From Alphaproteobacteria bacterium (GTDB lineage Bacteria > Pseudomonadota > Alphaproteobacteria > SMXP01), in contig JANQLI010000354.1 in the NCBI GenBank assembly GCA_028280675.1, forward strand, positions 1 to 8,657: DNA of 8,657 nucleotides, read 5' to 3'. Below the pieces are notes generated by a model, which saw only the letters and a program-made list of their open reading frames with translations, was not told the origin of the DNA and ran no database searches. Within the stretch, counting starts at the first letter, position 1. Every line of letters starts with the position of its first letter. Below, one piece after another: positions 1 through 7,391 of the stretch. Position numbers and translations under genes: made by a program.

Positions 1-233
1 CACCCGGTGACAACGCCATCGCCTGGGATCTTTTGCTTGTCCATGCCGAATTCGTTAATCCGGTGTTCGACGAACATGTCGTATTCTTCGAAGGAGCCAT
101 CGTCCAGCAAGAGCTCAATCCGCTCCCGCGCCGTTAATTTCCCTCGCCCATGCTGCGCGTCGATACGCGCTTGACCACCGCCCAAACGGGCCTGCTCGCG
201 CTTTTCCTCAAGCAGATGAAGCTTGTCCTTCAT
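1..233 (-). CDS. pccB: Propionyl-CoA carboxylase beta subunit (carboxyltransferase), N-terminal part only
   Basis: This is the first 77 codons of a biotin-dependent acyl-CoA carboxylase carboxyltransferase subunit; the rest lies beyond position 1. In the family, the beta subunit moves carboxyl from biotin on the alpha subunit to propionyl-CoA, giving methylmalonyl-CoA in the cytoplasm. The visible part shows the usual N-terminal signature: a charged helix (KLHLLEEKREQARLGGG), then QARIDAQHGRGKLTARERI, LLDDGSFEEYD, and the start of the core at IPGDGVVTG. The family is usually about 510 residues, so roughly 15% is seen. I chose ATG at 233 because relatives begin MKD and an AGGG lies about 11 bases upstream; an in-frame ATG at 251 would add six residues (MRELNP) but has no clear ribosome binding site. 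A 190-base gap separates it from the gene upstream, so it may have its own promoter. Confidence 0.95.
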   Translation of the reverse strand, partial: MKDKLHLLEEKREQARLGGGQARIDAQHGRGKLTARERIELLLDDGSFEEYDMFVEHRINEFGMDKQKIPGDGVVTG

Positions 234-315
234 CGGGTTCAATTCCCTCATAATTCTATGGATTCTGCGCCAAAATGATCATGACGCCCATATGACAATT
301 TGTAATGTGAGGCAT

Positions 316-344
316 TGAATACCCTAAAGAATCCGCCCTGCCAA
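316..344 (-). promoter_or_regulatory. Possible sigma-70-like promoter for pccB
   Basis: On the minus strand TTGGCA (344-339, five of six matches to the -35 consensus) is followed after 17 bases by TATTCA (321-316, only three of six for the -10). This would start transcription near 309 and give a leader of about 75 bases before the preferred pccB start. The -10 is weak, so this is a candidate only. Confidence 0.25.
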
Positions 345-423
345 TGGCGAAATGGAGGCTTTTCCAACGATAGGCCAGGCTCCGTTGACGGGATCTCAAA
401 CTGCCAATAGCCGTAGGGTGATT

Positions 424-1383
424 TCATTGACCAGGGGTGTACGCCCCAAGATCATCTGCGCGCTTGATCAAGCGTTGATATTTGGGCTCATCTGGCTTGA
501 TCCCATGATTGGGGTGGTAAAACCACGAGAGGCGGATCAAATTGGCTGGATTCACGCCCCCGAAGATCTTGAGAAGCCGCTGATCCAAAATACCATAATC
601 CCTGACGGACCCACTGCGGACGGCCAACTTCCCAGCCAGGCGCTGCCCCCGCTTCAAGCGAGGAAGTTTGCGGAGCTTCCCCGTAAAGATAAAAATCGGC
701 ATGTTGAGATAAAGCACCGATTCCACCGCCGCCTTGCGATGGCGGATGGCATTGAGCAAAGTTGCTTGATCGCTATGGACGATGTTCTCTTCCATATCGC
801 ACATCTCAATGGACTCTGCATAAGAATCCTCGGCCCGCCACGCGACCACCTTACAACGATAAAAACCAGGTGGAACATTGGCTCCTTGTTGCGAAGCAGA
901 AATCCCCCTCACCACAAAGACGGTAAATTGATCTGGCAATTGCGGATAACTTAAAGCCAAAGGCCTTTCTGGCGGCGCCTTGCGATCTTCATAGACTTGG
1001 TACAACCGCCCGCGATTGAGAGCTTTGAGAGAGTGCATCAGCGTCTGTTGGCGATAGTTCCGATACGCGCGACGTTGATCACGCCACCGTGCAGATGTAA
1101 ACCACTCATTCAACACCTTATCTGGCTTAAAGCTGGCGCTATAGAGAAGAAAAAACTCGGACCGGACATAGATGGACCGCGCATCGGCTTTACCGGAAAG
1201 GGTCTTTTCAATAACGCGGTACCGAATGCGTTCATATTGCCCATGAATACGCATAAAGTTTGGGAGTAAAGGCGATAACCGCTCAGATTTATGTTTCGGA
1301 AACGGCGCACTGAGGGCCCATGCGCCAAGCAGCCATAGCCCAGCGAACATCCAAAGCCAATGCTCGTTTGCCCATTCCAACAT
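424..1383 (-). CDS. Unrecognised protein with one N-terminal membrane anchor
   Basis: I do not recognise this 319-residue protein. Residues 9-26 form a tryptophan- and leucine-rich hydrophobic stretch (WLWMFAGLWLLGAWALSA), which looks like a single membrane anchor or uncleaved signal. The rest is soluble and rich in Arg and Lys: an Arg/Tyr-rich segment at 98-112, then an apparently folded C-terminal half. A second, short hydrophobic run (VLYLNMPIFIFTG, 223-235) is probably a buried strand rather than a membrane segment. There is no cysteine cluster, Walker motif, protease triad or nucleotide-binding loop. The start is the ATG at 1383, where GTGAGG lies about 13 bases upstream, rather far for an ideal site. 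It lies alone between ATP12 and pccB and has a good candidate promoter of its own. The long open frame and the anchor placed at the very start support a real gene. Confidence 0.8.
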   Translation of the reverse strand: MLEWANEHWLWMFAGLWLLGAWALSAPFPKHKSERLSPLLPNFMRIHGQYERIRYRVIEKTLSGKADARSIYVRSEFFLLYSASFKPDKVLNEWFTSARWRDQRRAYRNYRQQTLMHSLKALNRGRLYQVYEDRKAPPERPLALSYPQLPDQFTVFVVRGISASQQGANVPPGFYRCKVVAWRAEDSYAESIEMCDMEENIVHSDQATLLNAIRHRKAAVESVLYLNMPIFIFTGKLRKLPRLKRGQRLAGKLAVRSGSVRDYGILDQRLLKIFGGVNPANLIRLSWFYHPNHGIKPDEPKYQRLIKRADDLGAYTPGQ

Positions 1384-1413
1384 GATTTAAAAATGACCTC
1401 ACTTCTTGGCAAA

Positions 1414-1441
1414 ATTGTAGCAGAGGGGATGCGCGGCTCAA
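1414..1441 (-). promoter_or_regulatory. Candidate sigma-70-like promoter for the 319-residue gene
   Basis: On the minus strand TTGAGC (1441-1436, four of six) and TACAAT (1419-1414, five of six) are 16 bases apart. Transcription would start near 1407 and leave a leader of about 24 bases before the ATG at 1383. Position and the good -10 fit a separate promoter for this gene, although read-through from ATP12 is also possible because I see no intrinsic terminator between them. Confidence 0.4.
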
Positions 1442-1502
1442 GCATCACTGGAGTATTTATTCACCACGATGAATCTAGAAGTTCTTTTTTTATTTCAGTA
1501 AC

Positions 1503-2210
1503 TTAGCGCAAACTATCGAGGAAAATTGCGGCCGCAAAGAAATCCGCCTGTTTCTGCGCCGCCAGAATGTTGGCTTCTTCGTCCTGACCCCATTTTTCGG
1601 CCTGCCAGTCTTCATCTAAGCGGCTGGCCGCCCAGGCGGCGTCTTTTGTCAGATAGCCATGCGCCACAGCAAGGGCCAAAACAAGAGATCCTGTCATTTT
1701 GGTCGCCATATGAAGGGCTGCCAGAGTAAAGTCATCTTTTTCAGTGATCGCTTGCCGAAGATTAGCGAGGGAGACCTGTGGTTGCTCAGCGGCCATGATT
1801 CCGCTGACACAGACAAGCGGTGCATCGAACGTCTCTGCACACCATGCGCAAATGGGGTCCCACACATCTTGTTGCTTTGCGATCAGTTCGCGCGGACCGT
1901 CGGCCCGGTAACACAAAAGATCCGTCGCCGCATACGCTGAAACTTCGCCCACCACATGATCGCGGTGGTTTGCGACTTGATCCAAAGCCGAGAATACCAA
2001 CCGCGTAAGAGGCATGGTGTTCAGATCGATCTTTGGATCTTGCGCATCCCATTCTTGGCCAATGTGCTGCGCCAAGACACGTGTTGGGATAGTCAGTGCT
2101 TTTCCACCAGGGCTTTTTGGTGACCGGCCATCTAAAGTGATGGCATACCCTAAAGCGTTCTCTTCGATAGCCACTGCTGTGTAAAAACGATCCTTGAGAG
2201 TCTCACTCAC
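1503..2210 (-). CDS. atp12: ATP12-family F1-ATPase assembly chaperone
   Basis: The 235-residue protein has the whole ATP12 domain. In mitochondria Atp12 binds the free F1 alpha subunit and prevents its aggregation during ATP synthase assembly; the bacterial homologue is presumed to do the same in the cytoplasm. Family landmarks are visible in order: RFYTAVAI at the N-terminus, LDGRSPKSP (26-34), EW (53-54), MPLTRL (66-71), YAATDLLCYRA (93-103), QQDVWDPICAW (113-123), TGSLVLALAVAHG (173-185), and the C-terminal acidic and tryptophan signature LDEDWQAEKWGQDEEA (198-213). The start is GTG at 2210, supported by GAGGA eight bases upstream. It lies eight bases inside the end of the AsmA-like gene, so translation of the two is probably coupled. 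The family is largely restricted to Alphaproteobacteria and mitochondria, which helps to place the organism. Confidence 0.96.
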   Translation of the reverse strand: MSETLKDRFYTAVAIEENALGYAITLDGRSPKSPGGKALTIPTRVLAQHIGQEWDAQDPKIDLNTMPLTRLVFSALDQVANHRDHVVGEVSAYAATDLLCYRADGPRELIAKQQDVWDPICAWCAETFDAPLVCVSGIMAAEQPQVSLANLRQAITEKDDFTLAALHMATKMTGSLVLALAVAHGYLTKDAAWAASRLDEDWQAEKWGQDEEANILAAQKQADFFAAAIFLDSLR

Positions 2211-4473
2211 CCGTATTGTCCTCTAGCAATCCAATCAAACAAGACTCGTGTCCTGTCCGGTCAACGCTAAGATAAGGTAAGGCGATGGAATCTTCTACTT
2301 CCGTTTTCACACTGAGCGCACTTGAGAGCCCGCGCGCAATTTTGCGATCATTGCGTTTGATGCGCGGCTGCGAGAGCCGTCCGCCTATTTCAATATCCGC
2401 TGCAGATGCAAGAAGACGCGGGTCTTTGGGGCGCGGCCGCAAAACAAACTTCACATCATCGCCAATAAAATCAAAATAACCAGATCCTGACGTCATGACG
2501 TCGTTTGTCTCAAGATAAAACGCATGACTGAGTAAACGCCCTTCCTCCATACTGGCGCGACTGAGAACGCATAAACTGTCCTCCGTTTTTGACAATGCGT
2601 TTTGATCATACATCAGATTGATGATCCTTTCTGGGAAAAAGGCGTCCAGGTCATTGCCCACCTTGTCGGCGAACAGCACCATTTGGTAGCCACCCCGCGC
2701 AATCGGAAAACCCGCCATCTCGTCATTTTGTGCAAATTCCAGATCAGCGGCTAAGTGTACAGTGCCGTCCATCACCCGGTCCGGCATGAGGCTTGAGATC
2801 ACCGCACCAATATTAAAATTACTCACACTCGCGGTCATACCCCACGGGTCTTGATCTCTTTGCGTCGCCGACACCACCGCAAAACCAAACCCTTCCCCGC
2901 CCTGCATCAAAGTCATGGAGCCGCCCTGCTGGGTAAATTGATATTGCCATTCAAGCGGTCCAAGATTGACATCACCCGCCCGCACCTCCCGTATATCAAA
3001 GGACAGCGCGCCTAAGAGAAGAGGAGGAACAGTCTTTTGCGGCGGTGCGTTATCTGTTCGCTCGCCGCTCTCATCACGTGCCGTCTGCTCCATGCCTGAA
3101 AGCATTGGCGCAAGGGATGCGAGGTCAAGATAATCGGCGCTGAGCGTCACATCGATATTCGTTTGATCTGTATTATTGAGGATGATCTGCCCCAAGGCAG
3201 AACTCTCGCCCACGTAACCTGAGAGCTGTCCTTGCATCTCTCCCCAAATTTGCCCTTCTAAATCCAATGACAGGGCAAACGGCGCTTCATCAATGGCGTC
3301 AAATCCCATCAAGCCAAACGGTCCTGTAAACTCAGAGCCAAGCACTTGGAGCTGCAAGGCGCTGGTTGTTGCCTCTGCCAATGAAAACTCACCAGATGCA
3401 ATTAAATAAGTGCTGCCAATATCGCCCGTAATATCGAGAGCCGCCAGCCCTCCACTTTGCAGTGTTTCGACACCTTTCACTGACCCGCCGACACGGTAGG
3501 ATTCAATACCAGACTGGCCTGAAATGCTGAGACGCACTTGATCGTCTTCGGACCAGAATTGTGCTTGTTGCACGGGGATCGTCACAGCAGTCGTTCCATC
3601 GGACCGCAAGACGTGAACACGTGACCGCTCAAACACAAGATCTTTCATGGTCACGCTGCCAAGCCATTCCGGCATTGCATCTAACAGATCTGTCGTCAGC
3701 GACATGAGACTCTCAAGATCCTCTGACCGGGCATTGCGCATATCAAATCCAATATCGGCACCGACAAAGCGCAATTGAATCAGATCGAGCCGCTCTTTTT
3801 GTTCAAACAGACTTGCGATATTGAGACGCATCTCGAAGCGCCGCACATAGCTGAGGCGTTCATCGCCGCCCTCACCTATACGCAGGCTAACGTCTTCGAT
3901 AAAAAACCCTGGATGCGTCATGGGCATCAGAAGATCAACAGAGCCTGCAATTTGCATATCCAAATTGAGCTTATTTTTCGCAAAACGCTCAATATCGCGG
4001 CCAAAGTGATCAAGATTCTGTAAGCCGACAAAGATGTAGAGCGCAATGATGCCGAGGATAAAGAACGCGATAAACGTCAGTGTGCGCTTAACGGTATAGA
4101 AAAAGCCCCCCGGAGGTTTTGGTTTCCCTTTCGGTTTCATCCTCCGTTTTTTTGGCACAATAATCGTGCCCGATTTTTTGGATTTTCGTTTTGATCCTTT
4201 TGGGCGTTTGGTTTTTTTGCCCTCACTTTTATCTTTACTTGTTTTCACAAAGATAGGGCGATCATCTTCATCGTGCTTTGCGTTCCCAAGCGCAGGCGAC
4301 GTGGCTGGTTTTACCGGCCCATAAATGTCTTGAGTTTTCATATGTGAGAGAGGGTCAGTTTTCGTGCCATGCACGCGGTCCGATTGCGCAATGCTCATAC
4401 CGCCACGCTGAGAGCGCCCCCTCCGATCATCGGAGCGCAGCAATTTTGCCTTATCTAAGCTTGAAGAGTGCAT
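2203..4473 (-). CDS. AsmA-family inner-membrane protein with basic N-terminal extension
   Basis: This 756-residue protein is a large AsmA-like envelope protein. The family has one N-terminal membrane helix and a long periplasmic beta-rich body; members are linked to outer-membrane biogenesis and phospholipid transport between membranes. Here the helix is at about 131-150 (TLTFIAFFILGIIALYIFVG), and the body follows, with a low-complexity linker near 465-480. The C-terminal AsmA signature is clear: a cysteine segment (DSLCVLSRASMEEGRL), then SGSGYFDFIG, then VLRPRPKDPRLL (RPRPKDPRL at 679-687), IGGRLSQPRI, and a late conserved Cys in HESCLIGLL. Ahead of the helix are about 125 polar residues, with a Lys/Arg-rich tract at 78-121, not usual for the family. 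The start is uncertain: ATG at 4473 has GGAG only two bases away, and in-frame ATGs exist at residues 26 and 45. All keep the basic tract. I saw no strong promoter in the 139-base gap upstream. Confidence 0.9.
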   Translation of the reverse strand: MHSSSLDKAKLLRSDDRRGRSQRGGMSIAQSDRVHGTKTDPLSHMKTQDIYGPVKPATSPALGNAKHDEDDRPIFVKTSKDKSEGKKTKRPKGSKRKSKKSGTIIVPKKRRMKPKGKPKPPGGFFYTVKRTLTFIAFFILGIIALYIFVGLQNLDHFGRDIERFAKNKLNLDMQIAGSVDLLMPMTHPGFFIEDVSLRIGEGGDERLSYVRRFEMRLNIASLFEQKERLDLIQLRFVGADIGFDMRNARSEDLESLMSLTTDLLDAMPEWLGSVTMKDLVFERSRVHVLRSDGTTAVTIPVQQAQFWSEDDQVRLSISGQSGIESYRVGGSVKGVETLQSGGLAALDITGDIGSTYLIASGEFSLAEATTSALQLQVLGSEFTGPFGLMGFDAIDEAPFALSLDLEGQIWGEMQGQLSGYVGESSALGQIILNNTDQTNIDVTLSADYLDLASLAPMLSGMEQTARDESGERTDNAPPQKTVPPLLLGALSFDIREVRAGDVNLGPLEWQYQFTQQGGSMTLMQGGEGFGFAVVSATQRDQDPWGMTASVSNFNIGAVISSLMPDRVMDGTVHLAADLEFAQNDEMAGFPIARGGYQMVLFADKVGNDLDAFFPERIINLMYDQNALSKTEDSLCVLSRASMEEGRLLSHAFYLETNDVMTSGSGYFDFIGDDVKFVLRPRPKDPRLLASAADIEIGGRLSQPRIKRNDRKIARGLSSALSVKTEVEDSIALPYLSVDRTGHESCLIGLLEDNTGE

Positions 4474-4506
4474 CTCTCCGATAAGAGGCTAGCACACGCA
4501 CCAGCA

Positions 4507-4524
4507 CCCCAACTTCCCCCAACT
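4507..4524 (-). repeat. Two AGTTGGGG direct repeats one helical turn apart
   Basis: On the minus strand the leader of the AsmA-like gene holds AGTTGGGG twice (4524-4517 and 4514-4507), with starts 10 bases apart, between the rluC stop and the AsmA-like start codon. Same-face spacing could suit a regulatory protein, but the sequence is simple and G-rich, so chance is possible. Confidence 0.5.
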
Positions 4525-4612
4525 CAACGACAACACGGACGTAGCATAACCTGTTGCGCCAAGAGGGGAAAGCCGATCTGTGATTTAGGGTTAATATAAG
4601 GATTTCAAAGGG

Positions 4613-5629
4613 TTAAAGCTCAAGCTCTGCAAAAGGATCGCCATCATCGGATGTATCCCATTCAAGAAAAGCCCAGCTTTCTGCCATATGTGACGGCAGA
4701 TCGGCTTGCACGTGTAAACGCCCTCCCGAAGGATGAGCGATATTGATCGAACGCGCATGCAAGTGAAGGCGTGGCGTTTCCGCATCCATCCCGCCCGTAA
4801 TGGATAGCGCCGCTTTGTCACCGCCATATTTCAAGTCTCCGACAAGAGGCGTCCCAATGGCAGCGCAGTGGACGCGCAATTGATGGGTGCGTCCGGTCAA
4901 AGGCATGAGCGCAAGCCATGCGGCCGTTTCCGCTGCTTGTTGCACCACTGCATAATAGCTGATTGCTTTTTTACTGTCCGGGTGATGCCGGTCAGCGGGA
5001 ATGACACGCTCTCGGAAATCTTCCCCCGCCTGCGCGCGTTCTTTCATGAGCGGCAAGTCGATCATGCCCTTTTGCGGACGCGGTACCTGCGCCGTCAATC
5101 CCCAATAAACTTTGCGCGCATCTTTGCGCCGAAAAGCCGCTGTCAGTTTCGCAGCCGAAGAAGCAGAGCGCGCAATCAACAATACACCGCTGGTGTCGCG
5201 GTCTAGACGATGAACGAGTTTTGGGCGGTCTGTTTTGCCAAACCGCAATGCGTCCAACATCCCATCAATATGGCGATGGGTTTTACTGCCGCCCTGCACA
5301 GCTAGTCCCGATGGCTTGTTAAGAGCAATGACGTCATCATCTTTGTGAATAACAAGACTTTGTATGAAAGCCGCATCTTCATCGCTGACCGCTTTTTCAC
5401 TGTTGCGCGAAGGCTGCTGGGCATTGACTGCTGGCGGCAAACGGATTTCTTGCCCCTCTTCAATACGCGCATTGGCCTTGGCGCGCGCCCCATCCAGACG
5501 CACTTGACCTGTCCGGATCAATTTTGCCACTTGCCCAAAGGGAAGTTGGGGATAGTGACGCTTAAACCACCGGTCTAAGCGTATGCCATCATCAGCAGCA
5601 TCGACACTTATGGTTTCCGCTTTACTCAT
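4613..5629 (-). CDS. rluC: RluC-like 23S rRNA pseudouridine synthase
   Basis: This is an RluA-family pseudouridine synthase, which turns specific uridines of 23S rRNA into pseudouridine during large-subunit assembly. From the ATG at 5629 it has 338 residues, usual for RluC. Domain order is an S4 RNA-binding domain at about 10-70 (DGIRLDRWFKRHYP...GQVRLDG), then the catalytic domain, with LNKPSGLAVQGG, the active-site motif HRLDRDTSG (the Asp of HRLD, residue 143 with this start, is the family's catalytic residue), and the late motif TGRTHQLRVH. LAVQGGS followed by HRHIDGML favours RluC over RluD. An upstream in-frame TTG at 5638 would add three residues, but the ATG at 5629 makes a standard ATGA overlap with the crcB stop and is preferred; no strong ribosome binding site is seen, which fits translational coupling. 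The exact uridines modified cannot be told from sequence. Confidence 0.95.
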   Translation of the reverse strand: MSKAETISVDAADDGIRLDRWFKRHYPQLPFGQVAKLIRTGQVRLDGARAKANARIEEGQEIRLPPAVNAQQPSRNSEKAVSDEDAAFIQSLVIHKDDDVIALNKPSGLAVQGGSKTHRHIDGMLDALRFGKTDRPKLVHRLDRDTSGVLLIARSASSAAKLTAAFRRKDARKVYWGLTAQVPRPQKGMIDLPLMKERAQAGEDFRERVIPADRHHPDSKKAISYYAVVQQAAETAAWLALMPLTGRTHQLRVHCAAIGTPLVGDLKYGGDKAALSITGGMDAETPRLHLHARSINIAHPSGGRLHVQADLPSHMAESWAFLEWDTSDDGDPFAELEL

Positions 5630-6006
5630 GCTGGCCAATTCCGCACCAGTGCCAGACCCGCAAAAAGCGCGCCGACGGAGAGCGCAACGGACACAATCGC
5701 ATAAAGCGCCGCACTGCCCAAGGCATTCCGTTCCATCAACACACTGACATCGAGAGAAAAGGCAGAAAACGTGGTGAACCCGCCAAGAACGCCTGTGATT
5801 AAGAACACACGCATCTCGGGACTGACATTCATCCGAAGCGCCATCAGCTCAACCAAAATCCCCATTATCAGTGACCCAACGACATTGACCGTAAGCGTCC
5901 CCCAAGGGAAACCAGGCCCCATCAAGCGCAAGGCTTGCGCAGCAACAAGGTACCGGCCCATAGCGCCAATCGCCCCACCGGCCGCCACTGCAAGAAGCAT
6001 CTGCAT
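5626..6006 (-). CDS. crcB: CrcB/Fluc fluoride channel
   Basis: This 126-residue protein is a complete CrcB/Fluc channel, which lets fluoride leave the cytoplasm as a dimer in opposed orientation and protects against fluoride toxicity. Four hydrophobic segments are visible at about 2-25, 35-57, 67-90 and 97-121. Diagnostic motifs are GGAIGAMGRY (10-19), GTLTVNVVGSLIMG (36-49, with the pore Asn at 41) and GVLGGFTTFSAF (72-83, with the Phe-box residues 80 and 83). All key residues are present. The ATG at 6006 shares one base with the rarA stop (TAATG); a second ATG two codons later at 6000 is possible. The stop overlaps the rluC start. No fluoride riboswitch can be seen, and the overlap leaves no room for one directly upstream, so expression is expected to follow the operon rather than fluoride. 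Confidence 0.96.
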   Translation of the reverse strand: MQMLLAVAAGGAIGAMGRYLVAAQALRLMGPGFPWGTLTVNVVGSLIMGILVELMALRMNVSPEMRVFLITGVLGGFTTFSAFSLDVSVLMERNALGSAALYAIVSVALSVGALFAGLALVRNWPA

Positions 6007-7334
6007 TATTCGTCCGCCGTATCCTGTGTATGATCAATCATGTCCTGACGCAGCTTACGCCAATAGGCGACGCGCTTCATCACTTGCGCTTCATAGCCTT
6101 TTTCACGCGGCGCGTAAAAGATTTCTGGCTCCATTTCATCTGGAAAGAAACGCTGACCTGAGACACCTTGCTCTTGGTTATGCTCATAGACATAGCCATC
6201 GCCATAGCCGAGATCTTTCATCATGCGGGTGGGCGCATTGAGAATATTTTTTGGCGGCATAAAGGAACCAGATTCTTTCGCCGTGCGCATGGCCGCGCCA
6301 AAAGCTTTATACCCTGCATTCGATTTCGGCGCTGTCGCGAGATAGATGCACAATTGTGCGAGGGCAAGCTCACCCTCCGGACTTCCCAAAAACTCATAGG
6401 CGTCTTTGGCGGCAATGCCTTGCACCAGAGCCTGGGGGTCAGCAATGCCAATGTCTTCCACCGCCATGCGCACCATGCGCCTTGCGAGATAGAGCGGATC
6501 TTCACCACCCGCCAGCATACGCGCGAGCCAATAGAGCGCTGCATCGACATCGGACCCACGGACCGATTTATGAAGCGCGCTGATGAGGTTGTAATGTTCC
6601 TCACGCCCTTTGTCATAAATGGGTGCACGGCGTTGAATGGCAGTGACAAGTTCAGCCGTGGTTAAGTCATGATCCGCCTTCAAGGCAAACACCTCTTCGG
6701 CAAGGTTCAAACAATACCGCCCATCGCCATCGGCCATGGCGCGGAGACTTGCCCGCGCATCCTCATCCAGCGGAAGCTTTGTCTGCATGGTCTCTTCGGC
6801 GCGCTTGAGCAGCGTTTCCAAAGCGCTATCATCAAGACGATTCAAGACAAGCACTTGCGCCCGCGAAAGAAGCGCGGCGTTGATTTCGAATGATGGGTTT
6901 TCGGTTGTCGCCCCCACCAGCACCACCGTGCCGTCTTCAACATAAGGCAGAAAACTATCTTGTTGCGATTTGTTGAAGCGATGGATTTCATCAACAAAGA
7001 GAAGCGTTCCCTGTCCCGTTTGGCGCCGCGTTTTTGCCGCCTCAAAGACTTTGCGCAAATCTGCAACGCCGGAAAATACCGCTGAGACTTGCTCGAAGTG
7101 CAAACCAGTATGGTGGGACAGCAGCCGGGCAATGGTCGTTTTACCGGTCCCCGGCGGCCCCCACAAAACAATAGAAGATAAGCGATTATTTGCCAGCATC
7201 CGCCCTAAAGGCGCATCTGCTCCGATGATATGATCCTGGCCGACGACGTGTTCAAGTGTTGCGGGCCGCAGGCGGTCTGCGAGAGGCCGCGGCGCCTCGT
7301 CTTCTAATCCAGCTGCTTCGAACAAGTTGGCCAT
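6006..7334 (-). CDS. rarA: Replication-associated recombination protein A (RarA/MgsA AAA+ ATPase)
   Basis: This 442-residue protein is a full-length RarA/MgsA ATPase, related to eukaryotic WRNIP1 and clamp-loader subunits. The family acts at stalled replication forks and binds SSB and DNA ends. The AAA+ core shows PLADRLRP near the N-terminus, VVGQDHIIG (30-38), Walker A GPPGTGKT (59-66), Walker B LLFVDEIH (111-118) followed by RFNKSQQD, sensor 1 GATTENPSF (141-149), and the arginine-finger segment LLSRAQ (155-160). The family-specific C-terminal part follows, with SALHKSVRGSDVDAALYWL (252-270), ARRMVRMAVEDIG, and the late motifs NAPTRMMKDLGYG and YEHNQEQGVSGQRFFP. The start is ATG at 7334; the ribosome binding site is weak (a purine-rich GATGGTAGA). 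It follows the HtrA gene after 68 bases and is joined to crcB by TAATG. Confidence 0.97.
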   Translation of the reverse strand: MANLFEAAGLEDEAPRPLADRLRPATLEHVVGQDHIIGADAPLGRMLANNRLSSIVLWGPPGTGKTTIARLLSHHTGLHFEQVSAVFSGVADLRKVFEAAKTRRQTGQGTLLFVDEIHRFNKSQQDSFLPYVEDGTVVLVGATTENPSFEINAALLSRAQVLVLNRLDDSALETLLKRAEETMQTKLPLDEDARASLRAMADGDGRYCLNLAEEVFALKADHDLTTAELVTAIQRRAPIYDKGREEHYNLISALHKSVRGSDVDAALYWLARMLAGGEDPLYLARRMVRMAVEDIGIADPQALVQGIAAKDAYEFLGSPEGELALAQLCIYLATAPKSNAGYKAFGAAMRTAKESGSFMPPKNILNAPTRMMKDLGYGDGYVYEHNQEQGVSGQRFFPDEMEPEIFYAPREKGYEAQVMKRVAYWRKLRQDMIDHTQDTADE

Positions 7335-7365
7335 TCTACCATCACTTTAGTTACGCATTTCCGGA

Positions 7366-7391
7366 TAGAAAATCAGGAACCACTTTCCCTG
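7366..7391 (-). terminator. Weak intrinsic-terminator-like hairpin after the HtrA gene
   Basis: On the minus strand CAGGGA (7391-7386) pairs with TTCCTG (7379-7374) across a six-base loop, giving six pairs including one G-U, and is followed at once by ATTTTCT. It lies just after the HtrA stop codon. A second, outer pair (GCATTT at 7398-7393, AAATGC at 7360-7355) encloses it. The stem is short and the T run only four long, so termination would be partial at best. Confidence 0.35.

Noticed and set aside
338..408. Direct repeat CTGCCAAT at 338-345 and 401-408
   Set aside because: It is only eight bases, seen twice 63 bases apart with unlike flanks, so chance is the simplest reading.
352..954. 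Plus-strand open frame of 200 codons
   Set aside because: It lies antisense mostly within the 319-residue gene, has no recognisable motif or good ribosome binding site, and reads as a low-quality shadow translation.
1459..1500. Inverted repeat ATTCA/TGAAT (1459-1474) beside a plus-strand T run (1484-1490), like a terminator
   Set aside because: The stem is only five to six weak pairs, and the T run faces the plus strand, where no gene ends. For minus-strand transcripts it is an A run before the hairpin, which is the wrong order.
4474..4612. Promoter for the AsmA-like gene (TTGAGC and TATATT near the rluC stop)
   Set aside because: The only pair I could find has a 19-base spacer and overlaps the rluC end; this is too weak to list as a feature.
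5636..5638. TTG as the start of the pseudouridine synthase
   Set aside because: It would add only Met-Ala-Ser before an ATG that forms a standard ATGA overlap with crcB; the ATG at 5629 is the better start.
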